This document shows positions 26,323-57,830 of a stretch of DNA of 64,000 bases, piece after piece. Numbering within the stretch: position 1 is the stretch's first letter; each line of letters begins with the position of its first letter. Position numbers and translations under genes: made by a program. The notes beneath the pieces were generated by a model. That model did no database searches and had not been told where the DNA came from. It was given only the letters and a program-made list of their open reading frames with translations. The DNA comes from Nostoc sp. PCC 7524 (GTDB lineage: Bacteria > Cyanobacteriota > Cyanobacteriia > Cyanobacteriales > Nostocaceae), in assembly GCF_000316645.1 (NCBI RefSeq), contig NC_019684.1, positions 1,364,001 to 1,428,000 on the forward strand, given 5' to 3'.

Positions 26323-26616
26323 ATGTTAGCCCAGGAAAAATCTGTAAATCCAACTGAATCTATGACCATACAAATTAGTATCGAACTACCAAATGATGTA
26401 TTTTCTGCACTCCGTAGTAATCCAGAAACTTTTGTAAAGGAAATGCGTTTAGCGGCAGCTGTCAAATGGTATGAGGTTGGTACGATTTCTCAATCTAAAG
26501 CTGCTGAAATTGCTGGAGTGAGTCGCCATCAGTTTCTAGAAGCATTGCATCGCTATAATGTTTCACCTTTTCAAGTAACTCCCGAAGAATTAGCTGAGGA
26601 GTTGGAGCGTGACTAG
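26323..26616 (+). CDS. UPF0175 family antitoxin-like protein
   Basis: A 97-residue protein, or 84 if started at the internal ATG 26362. ISIELPNDVFSALRSNPETFVKEMRLAAAVKWYEVGTIS and SKAAEIAGVSRHQFLEALHRYNV are diagnostic of UPF0175, whose second half is a helix-turn-helix. Members lie next to DUF3368 PIN-like genes and are thought to be the antitoxin. It overlaps the next gene by 8 bp, as expected for such a pair, and follows the recombinase by only 26 bp. Confidence 0.85.
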   Translation: MLAQEKSVNPTESMTIQISIELPNDVFSALRSNPETFVKEMRLAAAVKWYEVGTISQSKAAEIAGVSRHQFLEALHRYNVSPFQVTPEELAEELERD

Positions 26617-27094
26617 ACGATGGGTGGTAAATGCTTCTCCATTAATTGTGCTGAATAAAATTAATCAGATTCATCTGCTGTTTGATCTCTGCGATGAAGT
26701 TGTTATTCCTAGTGGTGTGGTTCGGGAAATCTGCGTTGCACCAGATGATGATCCTGCCAAACTCTGGATTTTGAATGAAGGATCTAGCTATATTCAGGAT
26801 GTCGTACAGATTGATCCAGTAATTGCCGCATGGGGTCTGGGTTTAGGAGAAAGTCACGTTCTCACCTGGATATACAACAATCCTGGCTATGAAGCAATTT
26901 TAGACGATCGCGCCGCTAAAACAGCCGCTATGGCTTTAGATATTCCTGTGCGGGGAACTTTGGGTGTAATTCTACTAGCGAAACGGGAAGGAAAGCTAGA
27001 AGCCGCTAGACCAATTTTTGCACAGTTGATTCAGGTTGGTTTCAGAGTCAGCACAGAAGTTGCAGAGTCAGCACTGAGGTTGGTTGGTGAGTAG
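26609..27094 (+). CDS. DUF3368 PIN-like toxin
   Basis: A 161-residue protein starting at GTG 26609. The PIN-fold acidic residues are visible in WVVNASPLIVLNKI (the first position is N rather than D), VVREICV, GLGLGESHVL and AILDDRAAKTAAMALDIPVRGTLGVI. DUF3368 proteins are predicted ribonucleases controlled by UPF0175 partners. Function is inferred from family and gene order. Confidence 0.85.
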   Translation: MTRRWVVNASPLIVLNKINQIHLLFDLCDEVVIPSGVVREICVAPDDDPAKLWILNEGSSYIQDVVQIDPVIAAWGLGLGESHVLTWIYNNPGYEAILDDRAAKTAAMALDIPVRGTLGVILLAKREGKLEAARPIFAQLIQVGFRVSTEVAESALRLVGE

Positions 27095-27181
27095 GGCGAT
27101 GTGCTACGCCTCGCCTTCTTGCGATCGCGTGGCTTGTTGCAGAAATGCTCTATCATTTAATTCTTGGGCGCAGCTAGAAGG

Positions 27182-27427
27182 CTAAGTCTGCACGGTAAGC
27201 ATATCAGATAATGTTTGGGCGGCTTCATGGGCATCATAGGGAGACCAGACAACAGCTTCCGTCGATGCTAGTTGCTCTAATAGCAGGTTTTCCGGTTCGT
27301 GAACATCAGTTGATTCGAGATTACATCCTTCTTCTTTTGCTACCTCTAACAAGAGAAAATGGATGAGGCGTAGTTTGTCTTGGTGGGATAGCTGGCTGAC
27401 AGCAGGTATTAAGTGATTGAGAGACAT
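27182..27427 (-). CDS. Small protein related to the 70-aa gene at 20387
   Basis: An 81-residue protein of unknown function. Its first 30 residues (MSLNHLIPAVSQLSHQDKLR) match the N terminus of the 70-aa protein paired with the retropepsin-like gene in the nifD element. The rest is acidic, ending VVWSPYDAHEAAQTLSDML. No partner gene is adjacent here; a MITE lies 21 bp upstream of its start. It may be an orphaned member of a two-gene unit. Confidence 0.55.
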   Translation of the reverse strand: MSLNHLIPAVSQLSHQDKLRLIHFLLLEVAKEEGCNLESTDVHEPENLLLEQLASTEAVVWSPYDAHEAAQTLSDMLTVQT

Positions 27428-27447
27428 ATTGCCACTGATGAAAAATT

Positions 27448-27585
27448 GGGCGTTGCTGAATGAGATATGAATTTATCTCACGCATTCGCCGCTAGGCGTT
27501 CCGCTTGCGGTAGGCGCAAAGGCGCGAAGGTACAAAGGAAAAGAAAGGTATTTCTGGCATTTCATATTCTGATTCAGCAACGCCC
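27448..27585. mobile_element. MITE-like element with inverted ends
   Basis: A 138-bp element whose ends are inverted repeats of about 24 bp: GGGCGTTGCTGAAT... (27448-27471) and its near complement ...ATTCAGCAACGCCC (27561-27585), with a one-base gap. The interior has short GC-rich repeats (cgcaaaggcgcgaagg) but no transposase. It resembles ends of cyanobacterial insertion sequences; which family supplies the transposase is not evident. Confidence 0.7.
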
Positions 27586-27623
27586 CTTTTTTGATATTTT
27601 ACATTGCTCATATGCTCAAATTC

Positions 27624-27836
27624 TTATAAATCCTCTGGTTTTAATCCTGTTTTTTTAGCGATACGAGCGAGCATTTTTGAGCCAATTTCATCACTATCCC
27701 GAAACGCAAATACATAGTCATCCCAACCTTCTCTTTCTAAGATTTTATGCGACCCTGTTTGTCTTTTAACGATCCATCCAATTTTTTCTAGTGCAGCTAA
27801 CACTTGTCTGGCTTTTGTCGATGACCACTGACTCAT
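27624..27836 (-). CDS. hicA: HicA-type toxin
   Basis: A 70-residue protein of the YcfA/HicA mRNA interferase family. The pattern SSTKARQVLAALEKIGWIVKRQTGSHKILERE is the double-stranded RNA-binding-like fold with its catalytic histidine (GSHKIL). The C-terminal half DEIGSKMLARIAKKTGLKPEDL is usual. It follows the antitoxin gene by 11 bp in the order antitoxin-toxin. Confidence 0.9.
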   Translation of the reverse strand: MSQWSSTKARQVLAALEKIGWIVKRQTGSHKILEREGWDDYVFAFRDSDEIGSKMLARIAKKTGLKPEDL

Positions 27837-27847
27837 ATCACCATCCT

Positions 27848-28072
27848 TTATGCTGCAATAAAGGTGAGACTGGTTAAACCTAAGCTAATCTCCCCGTGTT
27901 CTAGTTTGTCAGCAATCACTCGCAGAGCTAAAGCCTGCACATTAGATATGGCTTGTTGTTGAGTCGCAGCATAAACCATTACACCTGGTATTTCTATAAT
28001 CTCTGCAATCCAACGACCGTCATCTTCTTGTTCAACTTCAATAGTCAAGTGAGTAGATATCGGACTTTGCAT
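27848..28072 (-). CDS. hicB: HicB-type antitoxin
   Basis: A 74-residue protein with the HicB degenerate RNase-H-like fold: LTIEVEQEDDGRWIAEIIEIPGVMVYAATQQQAISNVQALALRVIADKL. It lacks the extra C-terminal DNA-binding domain seen in longer HicB proteins, as is common in cyanobacteria. It lies directly upstream of hicA and likely neutralises it. Confidence 0.88.
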   Translation of the reverse strand: MQSPISTHLTIEVEQEDDGRWIAEIIEIPGVMVYAATQQQAISNVQALALRVIADKLEHGEISLGLTSLTFIAA

Positions 28073-28257
28073 TATATCAACTCCGTTTTTTTATTCATAA
28101 CAATGTTCATACTCAGATGAATGCTAAACCATTCTAGCTTTGCGATCGCCTTCCCCAAACCAAGCATTAGAAGTGCAGTACACATAGATTTTTGAATATA
28201 TTCTTTTACTTTAGAATATAACAATTTTATATCGGCTCGTACACAAAACATGAAATA

Positions 28258-30168
28258 CTATATCCAACTTTTTACTTCATTTATCCAATCTGGGACTTTA
28301 TACGTATTGCCTATTTTCTCAGTATATCTTACTGCAAAAATATATTTATTTTTACCTATATTAAAAAACTTCTCAATATTTTCTGCTTGGGTTTTTGTTA
28401 TATCCAGTGCAAAATAAACACTCTCTTCAGACACATCATTTTTTTCTTCTAAGAAGCCGAGTAACTCAGGAAATTCTTCCTTAAAAGAAATTAAAGTATC
28501 ATAGAATTGCTTACCGTTAAGTACATCTTCAATTTCTGTCTTCGGAGCAGTAGGATTTGAACTAATTTTAATTAATTTTGTAACTCTTTCTTGCTCTGAA
28601 TTGATTATGCGTTTACAAATTAAATTCGTATATTCTTTTGTATCGTAATTAACTAAATCTCTATCAGTGTCAGATAAAAGAATTATTTTCCCTTTAATTT
28701 CATCTTTAAACTCTTCATATGAAACCAGTAGGTGATTATATAGTTTTTTAATTTCAGAAGCGCCACCTACAGGAATTATTCTGAGTTTCTTCTTCTCTAC
28801 GATGTCCTCAAAATATTTACTGAAATAAATTTTCTCTGAAGAACCTTCACAAATTATCCAATTATAAGGCTCATCATTCATTGAACTTGTTATAACTGAT
28901 TGCACAAAATCATTAATACTTTTTAGCCTAATATCATAAGGTAAATTCCCTCTTGAAGCGTTCTTAAGTTGTCTAATTTGCTCACGATAATTCGTTAAAT
29001 TAATTAAATCAATCTTATTTTCACCATCTTTCTTAGAAATGATCGCAATACTACCTTTCTCTATAGTTGGAAAGAAACCATACCAATGAGATGCAAATAT
29101 CAACTGCCTGCATACATGACTAATTTCAAATAGTGAATTAAATTGATCAAAGCAGGCTGACATATGAAGAGAAGATTCTGGTTCGTCTACTGCGATAATT
29201 AAATTTTTCCCTCCTTCCCTACGATACCTAAGTAGACTGTAAGCTACATCTATAATTGCTTTCTGTTTTTCTCCAGAACTGAGAGCGCCTATTTCTAACC
29301 ATTGATCACCCTGCTTTTTACTAAGCTTTCTAACATTAAAGAATGCTTCAATAATCAAATTATAAATATCATTTTTTTTAAGATTTCTTTGTCTAGTTGT
29401 TGGTGTTCTGTAAGAATAAGATTTTAATTCTCCAGATAGTATTGATAAAAAATCATTTAATTTTCCATTAATAGCACTTATTTGCTCCGATGTAACTATT
29501 TTTTCTAATGATTCAGATAATGTTTCTCCCATGAGAACCTGAATTTCTTTTGTTTCTAATCTAGTAAATAGCTCTGTATCAATTTCTTTTGGTATATAAA
29601 TATATTCTATTCTGCTTTTAATTTCTATAACGAAGTTATTCAAAATATTTAACTGATCTTCATTGAAATCTTTATCAAATTCATTCTGAAATAATGCCTC
29701 ACCAACTTTTTTGCAGTTAAAAATACTTAAACTAGGTTTTCCATTATAATCTACGCCTATAGGTAAAATATAATATTTCTCTATATTTTTATTTTGTTTA
29801 ATCTTAGAAATTTGTGCAGAAAAGGTCTTAAAATGGACTGCATTGACCGGGGCAATATCTTCTTGTTTAATATTCAAAACCGTATCATTTAACGCTTCAG
29901 CTTTTGATATTAAATTGTCTGGTAATAAATCTTTTTCGATAAAAAATACTGGTACAATGTGAGCTATCACACCGCTTCCACTCTTTTTAGTAGCTATATT
30001 TAGGTTCCATGCTCGACCATTAAAGAAACAGTCAAAAGCCTCCAGTATTGAACTTTTCCCTACTCCGTTATTACCTACTAAGCCACAAAAATTCTCATCA
30101 TCAGTGAGAGGAATATAATTGATTGCTTGGTATGTTTTAATATATCGTAGAAATACGCCTATGATCAT
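28258..30168 (-). CDS. OLD-like ATPase with TOPRIM nuclease domain
   Basis: A 636-residue single-chain OLD-family protein. The N-terminal ATPase has Walker A GLVGNNGVGKSSILEAF near residue 29, an ABC signature LSSGEKQKAIIDVAY near 295, and Walker B LIIAVDEPESSLHM near 322. The C-terminal part has TOPRIM motifs: YNWIICEGSSEKIYF near residue 437 (acidic glutamate) and KIILLSDTDRDLV near 495 (DxD). Such proteins are nucleases in anti-phage systems (OLD, Gabija GajA and relatives). No UvrD-like GajB partner is adjacent, so it is probably a stand-alone OLD enzyme. It is AT-rich compared with the nif genes and fills the right third of the nifH element. Confidence 0.85.
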   Translation of the reverse strand: MIIGVFLRYIKTYQAINYIPLTDDENFCGLVGNNGVGKSSILEAFDCFFNGRAWNLNIATKKSGSGVIAHIVPVFFIEKDLLPDNLISKAEALNDTVLNIKQEDIAPVNAVHFKTFSAQISKIKQNKNIEKYYILPIGVDYNGKPSLSIFNCKKVGEALFQNEFDKDFNEDQLNILNNFVIEIKSRIEYIYIPKEIDTELFTRLETKEIQVLMGETLSESLEKIVTSEQISAINGKLNDFLSILSGELKSYSYRTPTTRQRNLKKNDIYNLIIEAFFNVRKLSKKQGDQWLEIGALSSGEKQKAIIDVAYSLLRYRREGGKNLIIAVDEPESSLHMSACFDQFNSLFEISHVCRQLIFASHWYGFFPTIEKGSIAIISKKDGENKIDLINLTNYREQIRQLKNASRGNLPYDIRLKSINDFVQSVITSSMNDEPYNWIICEGSSEKIYFSKYFEDIVEKKKLRIIPVGGASEIKKLYNHLLVSYEEFKDEIKGKIILLSDTDRDLVNYDTKEYTNLICKRIINSEQERVTKLIKISSNPTAPKTEIEDVLNGKQFYDTLISFKEEFPELLGFLEEKNDVSEESVYFALDITKTQAENIEKFFNIGKNKYIFAVRYTEKIGNTYKVPDWINEVKSWI

Positions 30169-30459
30169 TTATTTATAAACGTATGTAATTTAATATACAA
30201 TTAGTTTGGCTTTTTATGATTTTATCATATAAAAAGCAAACAGTAGAGATGATATTAATAAATTATTATACATAAGATCCATAACCTATTTCTAAAAAAC
30301 AATGTATACATCTTTACAATAGGGATAAAATAGGGTAAATAAAGGAATATGGACAAAACAAATTATTAATTTCTCTATTTTTTCCCAGGGAAAAATTAGG
30401 GTGATATAAAATCAAAACTCCAAATCAATTACATAATCAAAAACTTTAGCAAACACAGC

Positions 30460-30912
<453 letters not shown>

Positions 30913-31049
30913 CTAGTAGTTGGTTAGTTGGTTGGTGGGTCTTTGCGTTTTGTTTGTCGGCTGCTCACGCCTATTGAAGCTCGGCGGTGAGCTTAGTGTA
31001 GAACGTCACCGAAAGGAGGCGATCGCTCTACAGAAAACACACTAGAATT

Positions 31050-31057
31050 TGTACTCA
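31050..31057. promoter_or_regulatory. TGTACTCA motif in the nifH leader
   Basis: TGTACTCA (TGAGTACA on the nif strand) lies 153 bp upstream of nifH. The same 8-mer occurs three times upstream of nifB in the same orientation. It is a candidate nif regulator site, unproven. Confidence 0.35.
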
Positions 31058-31114
31058 TGATGGTTCGTTATGTAGTTGTAAAAGTTCTTTTGACAGTTAA
31101 CAGTCAACTGTTAA

Positions 31115-32017
31115 CTAGACTGCTTCGACTACTAGGCTGGGGTTGATGCGATCGCGTAGTCTCGATTCAATCGCTATCTTTAAGGTAGCTGTAGAGCTAG
31201 AACAAGAGCCACACGCGCCTTGCAGCACTACTTTAACAATATCGCCGTCTACATCGTAGAGTTCTACATCTCCGCCGTCGGCGATCAATACGGGTCTAAC
31301 TTCTTCGTCTAATACTTTTTGGATGAGGGCAATCTTTTGAACGTTAGTTAATGGTCGTTTCTGCCCAGAATTAGCAATTTCTTTAGTGGGGTTTACGCCA
31401 TTTGTGTTGAGATTCGTTACGGCGTTCTTTTCCTTTACATCTTTAATGATATCATCAATCTTAGCTAAACAGGAACCGCAACCGCCACCAGCTTTGATGT
31501 AATTTGTTACCTGTTCCGCATTAGTAAGGTGATTTTCGATAACTACACGCCGAACCTTATTTTCGCTGATACCAAAGCAAGTGCAAACTAATGCCCCTTC
31601 ATCATCGTCATCATGGGCAGCTAGAGGAATGCCACGATAGTTATAGATAGCAGCTTCGAGAGCTTCCTGCCCCATCACAGAGCAGTGCATTTTAGCTTCT
31701 GGCAAGCCACCGAGGTAATTAGCAATGTCTTTATTAGAAACTTTCAGGGCTTCATCCAAGGTCAGACCCTTAATCATTTCTGTCAAGGCGCTCGAAGAAG
31801 CGATCGCACTGGTGCAGCCAAAGGTTTGGAAGCGAGCATCCAAAATCTTATCAGATTCAACTTCAACTTTGATGTGCAATCTCAGCGCATCACCGCAAGC
31901 AATACTACCTACTTCTCCCGTGGCAACCTTCACGCCAGGTTCGCTGTTTTCTTCGATAACCCCCTGATTCTTGGGATCGTAAAACAGTTCTAATACTTTA
32001 TCTGTGTAGTCCCACAT
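31115..32017 (-). CDS. nifU: Fe-S cluster scaffold protein NifU
   Basis: A 300-residue modular scaffold for nitrogenase Fe-S clusters. The start [19 protein letters not shown] at 32017 is chosen because it matches the family; the open frame extends upstream to 32308 only through repeat DNA. Domains: N-terminal IscU-like part with cysteines in [29 protein letters not shown] and [11 protein letters not shown]; a central permanent [2Fe-2S] domain with [13 protein letters not shown] and [11 protein letters not shown]; and a C-terminal Nfu domain with [18 protein letters not shown]. It works with NifS, just upstream. Confidence 0.97.
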   Translation of the reverse strand: MWDYTDKVLELFYDPKNQGVIEENSEPGVKVATGEVGSIACGDALRLHIKVEVESDKILDARFQTFGCTSAIASSSALTEMIKGLTLDEALKVSNKDIANYLGGLPEAKMHCSVMGQEALEAAIYNYRGIPLAAHDDDDEGALVCTCFGISENKVRRVVIENHLTNAEQVTNYIKAGGGCGSCLAKIDDIIKDVKEKNAVTNLNTNGVNPTKEIANSGQKRPLTNVQKIALIQKVLDEEVRPVLIADGGDVELYDVDGDIVKVVLQGACGSCSSSTATLKIAIESRLRDRINPSLVVEAV

Positions 32018-32219
32018 ATTTAGTTCCGAGTGCTGAGTGATGAGTGGAGAGAGGTGACAGGTGACAGGTGACAGGTGAGCCACTGCGGTGGACGGGTTCC
32101 CCGGCATATAGCAAGTGGCGAACCCCTTTAGGGGTGACAGAGAATTATCTGTTTCCTGCAACCTATAAGCAAGGCGATAAGTGATATCAAATCGTCTGTA
32201 ACCTGTAACCTGTAACCTA
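32018..32219. repeat. Short tandem heptamer repeats between nifS and nifU
   Basis: Tandem GACAGGT-type units (about 32055-32078) and CTGTAAC-type units (about 32195-32218) lie in the 200-bp spacer. Such heptameric STRRs are typical of heterocystous cyanobacteria. A similar block lies between nifB and fdxN. Confidence 0.8.
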
Positions 32220-33422
32220 TTACCTATGAGCCAATGTTTGTTCTTGGGATTGCAACCAACCCGCTTCATCATTTTTGAAGGGGGAGAGGGCGCGGAGGCG
32301 TTCAACAATTTCGGGCATAACCTCGATTACTTTGTCGATTTCGGCTTCTGTGGTGTAGCGACAAAGACTGAAGCGAATCGAACCGTGTAAGGTGGTGTAT
32401 GGTAAACCCATTGCCCGGAGGACGTGGGATGGTTCCAATGAGCCAGAGGTACAGGCGGAACCGGAGGAGGCACAGATACCGTATTTATTTAACAACAGCA
32501 GGATGGCTTCACCTTCGATGTATTTGAAACCGATGTTGGTGGTGTTGGGCAATCTCTGCGTAATATCACCGTTAACTTCGCACTCAGGAATTTTAGCAAG
32601 TAAGGTTTGTTCTAGGCGATCGCGCAGCCGTTTTTCTCTCGTAGTCGCTTCTTCTAGGTGCAGCATTTCCAATTCTGCGGCTTTACCTAAACCGACAATT
32701 CCCGGTACATTCTCTGTACCTGCACGCCGTCCCCGTTCTTGGTGTCCTCCAATCATTAGGGGACGGAATCTCACACCACGGCGCACATACAATACACCAA
32801 TCCCTTTGGGTGCGTGGATTTTGTGACCAGACATCGTTAACATATCTACAGTGCTGGTCTTCATATTCAGAGGTATCTTACCTACTGCTTGCACCGCGTC
32901 TACATGGAAGATTGCGCCTTTTTCCTTCACCCGCATCCCAATTTGCTCAATGGGGAAAACAGTCCCGGTTTCGTTGTTGGCATACATAATCGTCACCAGG
33001 GCGGTGTTACCTGTCAACGAGGCTTCTAGTTCATCTAGATCCAATTGCCCCTGACGATTCACCGAAAGATAGGTAACACTATAACCTTGGGTTTCTAACT
33101 GTTTGCAGACATTTAAGACTGCGGGGTGTTCTACCTGGGTAGTGATGATGTGGCGTTTTTCTGGTTGAGCTAACAAGGCGGCGCGAATGGCGGCATTATC
33201 ACCTTCAGTACCACAACTTGTAAACACAATTTCTGATTCATCCGCACCCAATAGGGCTGCAACTTGTTCTCTCGCTGTTCTCACTGCCTTGGCCAGTTGC
33301 CCGCCAAAGGTGTGCATACTAGATGGATTACCGTAATATTCGGTCAGGTAGGGCATGATCGCCTCTACAACTTCTGGATCTACCTTAGTGGTAGCATTAT
33401 TATCCAAATAAATAACACTCAT
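32220..33422 (-). CDS. nifS: Cysteine desulfurase NifS
   Basis: A 400-residue PLP enzyme that releases sulfur from cysteine for cluster assembly on NifU. It starts [19 protein letters not shown]. The PLP lysine is in [14 protein letters not shown] near residue 202 and the active-site cysteine is in [21 protein letters not shown] near residue 325. Length is normal for the family. It starts 2 bp after the fdxN stop codon, so the two become closely linked once the fdxN element is gone. Confidence 0.97.
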   Translation of the reverse strand: MSVIYLDNNATTKVDPEVVEAIMPYLTEYYGNPSSMHTFGGQLAKAVRTAREQVAALLGADESEIVFTSCGTEGDNAAIRAALLAQPEKRHIITTQVEHPAVLNVCKQLETQGYSVTYLSVNRQGQLDLDELEASLTGNTALVTIMYANNETGTVFPIEQIGMRVKEKGAIFHVDAVQAVGKIPLNMKTSTVDMLTMSGHKIHAPKGIGVLYVRRGVRFRPLMIGGHQERGRRAGTENVPGIVGLGKAAELEMLHLEEATTREKRLRDRLEQTLLAKIPECEVNGDITQRLPNTTNIGFKYIEGEAILLLLNKYGICASSGSACTSGSLEPSHVLRAMGLPYTTLHGSIRFSLCRYTTEAEIDKVIEVMPEIVERLRALSPFKNDEAGWLQSQEQTLAHR

Positions 33423-33424
33423 CT

Positions 33425-33485
33425 TTATACCCCTAAGATTTCACCCTGACGCTTTTGTAATTGTTCGGAATATTTCTGTGAATAG
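33425..33485 (-). CDS. fdxN: Ferredoxin FdxN, 3' portion (split gene)
   Basis: The last codons of fdxN. Read on the minus strand, the 17-bp repeat is followed by codons for SEQLQKRQGEILGV and a TAA at 33425-33427. Together with the part at 58131-58463 it gives a 116-residue FdxN ending NCYSQKYSEQLQKRQGEILG-V. It is too short to be noticed alone, but the match at the repeat is exact and the frame agrees. Confidence 0.93.
33469..33485. repeat. Left direct repeat of the fdxN element
   Basis: aatatttctgtgaatag, identical to 58157-58173. It codes for the C-Y-S-Q-K-Y end of the conserved FdxN segment on the minus strand. Confidence 0.92.
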
Positions 33486-33531
33486 AAGTATCTGCTATCA
33501 AATATAATGAAGGTTGTGTCTATGGGTTGTT

Positions 33532-35076
33532 ATGGAAGTTTGGGGTTACGCCAGAGTTAGCAGTGAGGAGCAGCAAGCCGATAAAGGTGCGTTGCGTAAG
33601 CAAATCGAACGCTTGCAGAATGCTGGCTGTGCAAAGGTATACTGGGATATTCAATCACGAACAACGGAAGTCAGGGAAGGGCTACAACAATTAATTAATG
33701 ATTTGCAGACATCTCCAACAGGTAAAGTAAAATCACTGCAATTTACCCGAATTGACCGGATTGGCTCATCATCGCGGCTGTTTTATTCATTATTAGAGGT
33801 ATTACGATCTAAAGGGATTAAATTAATCGCTCTAGATCAAGGAGTTGATCCTGACAGTCTAGGCGGAGAATTAACAATTGATATGTTACTTGCTGCTGCC
33901 AAATTTGAGGTCAGAATGGTAACGGAGAGATTGAAAAGTGAACGTCGTCATCGGGTAACTCAAGGAAAAAGTCACCGAGTTGCACCATTGGGATATCGTA
34001 TCGACAAAGATAAATATGTCCGCGATGAATCACCGTGCATTTGTTTGCTGGAAGGACGCAGAGAATTAACTGTATCTGACTTGGCTAGGTATATTTTTAA
34101 CACTTTTTTTGAGTGTGGTTCAGTTGCGGCGACTGTGCGTAAATTACACTCAGATTTTGGTATAGAAACAAAAGCTTTAAATTGGCATAAATTAGAAAAG
34201 TCATCACAAATTGTTAGTGATGACGACTTAGATAAAATTGTATTTACGCCCAATAAAACTAACCACCCCTTGCGTTATCCGTGGTCTGGTTTAAGATGGT
34301 CAATCCCAGGCTTAAAAGCATTATTAGTAAATCCTGTTTATGCTGGAGGATTGCCTTTTGATACTTACGTTAAGTCAAAGGGAAAACGCAAACATTTTGA
34401 TGAATGGAAGGTGAAATGGGGAACTCACGATGATGAGGCAATTATTACCTATGATGAACACGAACGCATCAAACAAATTATCCGAGGTAATCGCAATAAC
34501 CGATGGAATGCTAGAGAAGATAGCGAAGTTAACCCATTTTCTAATTTACTTAAATGCGCTCATTGCGATGGCTCAATGACACGCCACGCCAAACGAGTAG
34601 ATAAAAATGGGCAAGCTATCTATTATTATCAGTGCCGTTTGTATAAAGCTGGAACTTGTAATCATAAAAATATGATTTCATCAAAAATATTAGACATCCA
34701 AGTAATGGATTTATTGGCACAAGAAGCGGAAAGATTAGCCAACTTGGTGGAAACAGATGAGCAACTTATTGTAGAAGAACCCCCAGAAGTAAAAACTCTC
34801 CGCGCATCCCTGAATACTCTGGAAACATTGCCACCAAGTTCAGCCATTGAACAAATCAAAAATGACCTCAAAGAACAGATTGCGATCGCACTGGGAACAA
34901 CAAATAATGCCTCTAAACAATCTCTGATTGCTAAGGAAAGAATTATACAGGCTTTTGCTCATAAAAGTTACTGGCAAGGACTAAATGCTCAAGATAAACG
35001 AGCAATCCTTAATGGCTGCGTGAAAAAAATCTGCGTAGATGGAAATTTTGTTACAGCCATTGAGTATCGTTACTAG
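33532..35076 (+). CDS. xisF: XisF large serine recombinase of the fdxN element
   Basis: A 514-residue serine recombinase if started at ATG 33532, the length known for XisF of Anabaena; an in-frame TTG at 33514 is possible. The catalytic serine is in VWGYARVSSEEQQADKGAL. The resolvase domain (1-145) is followed by the recombinase domain (about 150-290, with GKSHRVAPLGYRIDKDKY), a zinc ribbon with CAHCDGSMTRHA and YYYQCRLYKAGTCNHKNM near 345-385, and a C-terminal coiled coil. It excises the fdxN element in heterocysts. The start lies only 46 bp from the left repeat, so its promoter must overlap the repeat or lie in the fdxN/nifS side. Confidence 0.95.
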   Translation: MEVWGYARVSSEEQQADKGALRKQIERLQNAGCAKVYWDIQSRTTEVREGLQQLINDLQTSPTGKVKSLQFTRIDRIGSSSRLFYSLLEVLRSKGIKLIALDQGVDPDSLGGELTIDMLLAAAKFEVRMVTERLKSERRHRVTQGKSHRVAPLGYRIDKDKYVRDESPCICLLEGRRELTVSDLARYIFNTFFECGSVAATVRKLHSDFGIETKALNWHKLEKSSQIVSDDDLDKIVFTPNKTNHPLRYPWSGLRWSIPGLKALLVNPVYAGGLPFDTYVKSKGKRKHFDEWKVKWGTHDDEAIITYDEHERIKQIIRGNRNNRWNAREDSEVNPFSNLLKCAHCDGSMTRHAKRVDKNGQAIYYYQCRLYKAGTCNHKNMISSKILDIQVMDLLAQEAERLANLVETDEQLIVEEPPEVKTLRASLNTLETLPPSSAIEQIKNDLKEQIAIALGTTNNASKQSLIAKERIIQAFAHKSYWQGLNAQDKRAILNGCVKKICVDGNFVTAIEYRY

Positions 35077-35210
35077 GCAGTCTTGTTTTTGGACTTTGTT
35101 TTTTGTTCTGGAATAGCCGGAGTAGATCTTAACTCGGCTTTACGTTTTTCCCATTCAAGAACTGTGCGAATTACAACTTGTGACCAAGATTCGTAAATCA
35201 TAAGTACCAT
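35073..35210 (-). CDS. Small basic hypothetical protein convergent with xisF
   Basis: A 45-residue ORF starting MVLMIYESWSQVVIRTVLEW and ending in a Lys-rich tail (EQKTKSKNKTA). Its stop codon overlaps the xisF stop on the other strand by 3 bp. The composition (amphipathic helix plus basic tail) is protein-like. No family is recognised and the support is only an open frame with sensible composition. Confidence 0.35.
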   Translation of the reverse strand: MVLMIYESWSQVVIRTVLEWEKRKAELRSTPAIPEQKTKSKNKTA

Positions 35211-35969
35211 TGTTAGCTAATTTGAGGATAGCGAAAGTTAAAATATTTTTTGTTCATCGCAAGCCATTCGTGTGAAATAAGAATTGTGTGAGAAAATAAA
35301 ATTTCCCAAGTGTTTGAGATTCGATAAATGAAGGGCTGACAAATGTACTGAAGAATTTGAGATAAATTAAACTGGCTGTTGTTGAAGCTGATTCGCTCAT
35401 TTTGGGGTAAAAATTTGATTACCCCTAGTTTTGGAAATATCGCTTTGCCATTGGCGCAAGGATACGGCAGCCACGAACGTAGTCTAAAACTTATTCTGCC
35501 GCTAAACGTTCATCTGTACTGACTGGTACTACAGAGTCAAGCAAGGGAATACTGCTCAAGCTGCTGAGGCGGACTAACTTGTAGCCAAAGTAATTCATTT
35601 TTCAACTGGCACACTACCCATAATTAGCACTGCCAGTGAAATCACTTTAACGGTTGTTGCATTTATAGCCGACTACTAGTATTGCTGAAAGTATCTAACA
35701 ACAAGGTGCGCCTGTTTCAGTAATTTAAAGTAATATTAATCATAATATTATTTAAGATTAACCTATAGGATAAATAATGCGGGAATAGGCACTCAACAGG
35801 TATCTCTGCAATAAAGTAAGTTGTTTATTAGCTGTTTGAGTATTCCTACCAAAACTGGATGCTACCAATTTTTTAAACTCTTTCCGACTTTTCAAGCATC
35901 CTCTAAATCTCTTTGATTCATATTAAGTACCAATTTTTACTTACAATCAACAAAGCGTAAAAGAAATTT
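35211..35969. other. Region with no intact gene before the giant gene
   Basis: About 760 bp without an intact gene. A decayed minus-strand ORF lies at 35425-35598 (listed separately). Its start overlaps the stop of another open stretch (VKVISLAVLIMGSVPVEK) by 4 bp, which hints at remnants of a two-gene unit. The final 200 bp are an AT-rich leader of the giant gene, with no clear promoter motif. Confidence 0.5.
35425..35598 (-). pseudogene. Small ORF broken by an in-frame stop
   Basis: On the minus strand ATG 35598 opens MNYFGYKLVRLSSLSSIPLL and reads to DERLAAE, then meets a TAA at 35491-35493. It continues in the same frame as VLDYVRGCRILAPMAKRYFQN to a TAG at 35425. Both halves look like coding sequence, so a 57-residue protein probably existed. 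The family is unknown. The stop could also be a sequence error. Confidence 0.4.
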
Positions 35970-57590
<21,621 letters not shown>

Positions 57591-57830
57591 ATGTAATTGA
57601 TTAAGTTTGACTTTCCTAACGGGATTGAAACATTTTTGAGGCAGCAACAAGGCTCAAACCTATATAGGGCAAGGAAATTACACAGAAAACTCAAAAAGGC
57701 TTCAATCCCAGACATATCAAGAAACTGAGTAAAAAGATATCAAAGTCCTTCTATGTATACGTTTGATGGTTTTTTCGGGCTACTTTTTGTCTAAGTCCCA
57801 TTAGAACAAAAGCCAACTACATCGGCTCAG

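Noticed and set aside
32018..32308. N-terminal extension of NifU to 397 residues
   Set aside because: The extra 97 codons are heptamer repeat spacer and the nifS 3' end; the standard NifU start MWDYTDKV is at 32017.
57608..57632. Sequence cctaacgggattgaaac resembling the 3' half of a cyanobacterial CRISPR repeat
   Set aside because: Only one partial copy occurs, with no second repeat at spacer distance and no cas genes nearby.
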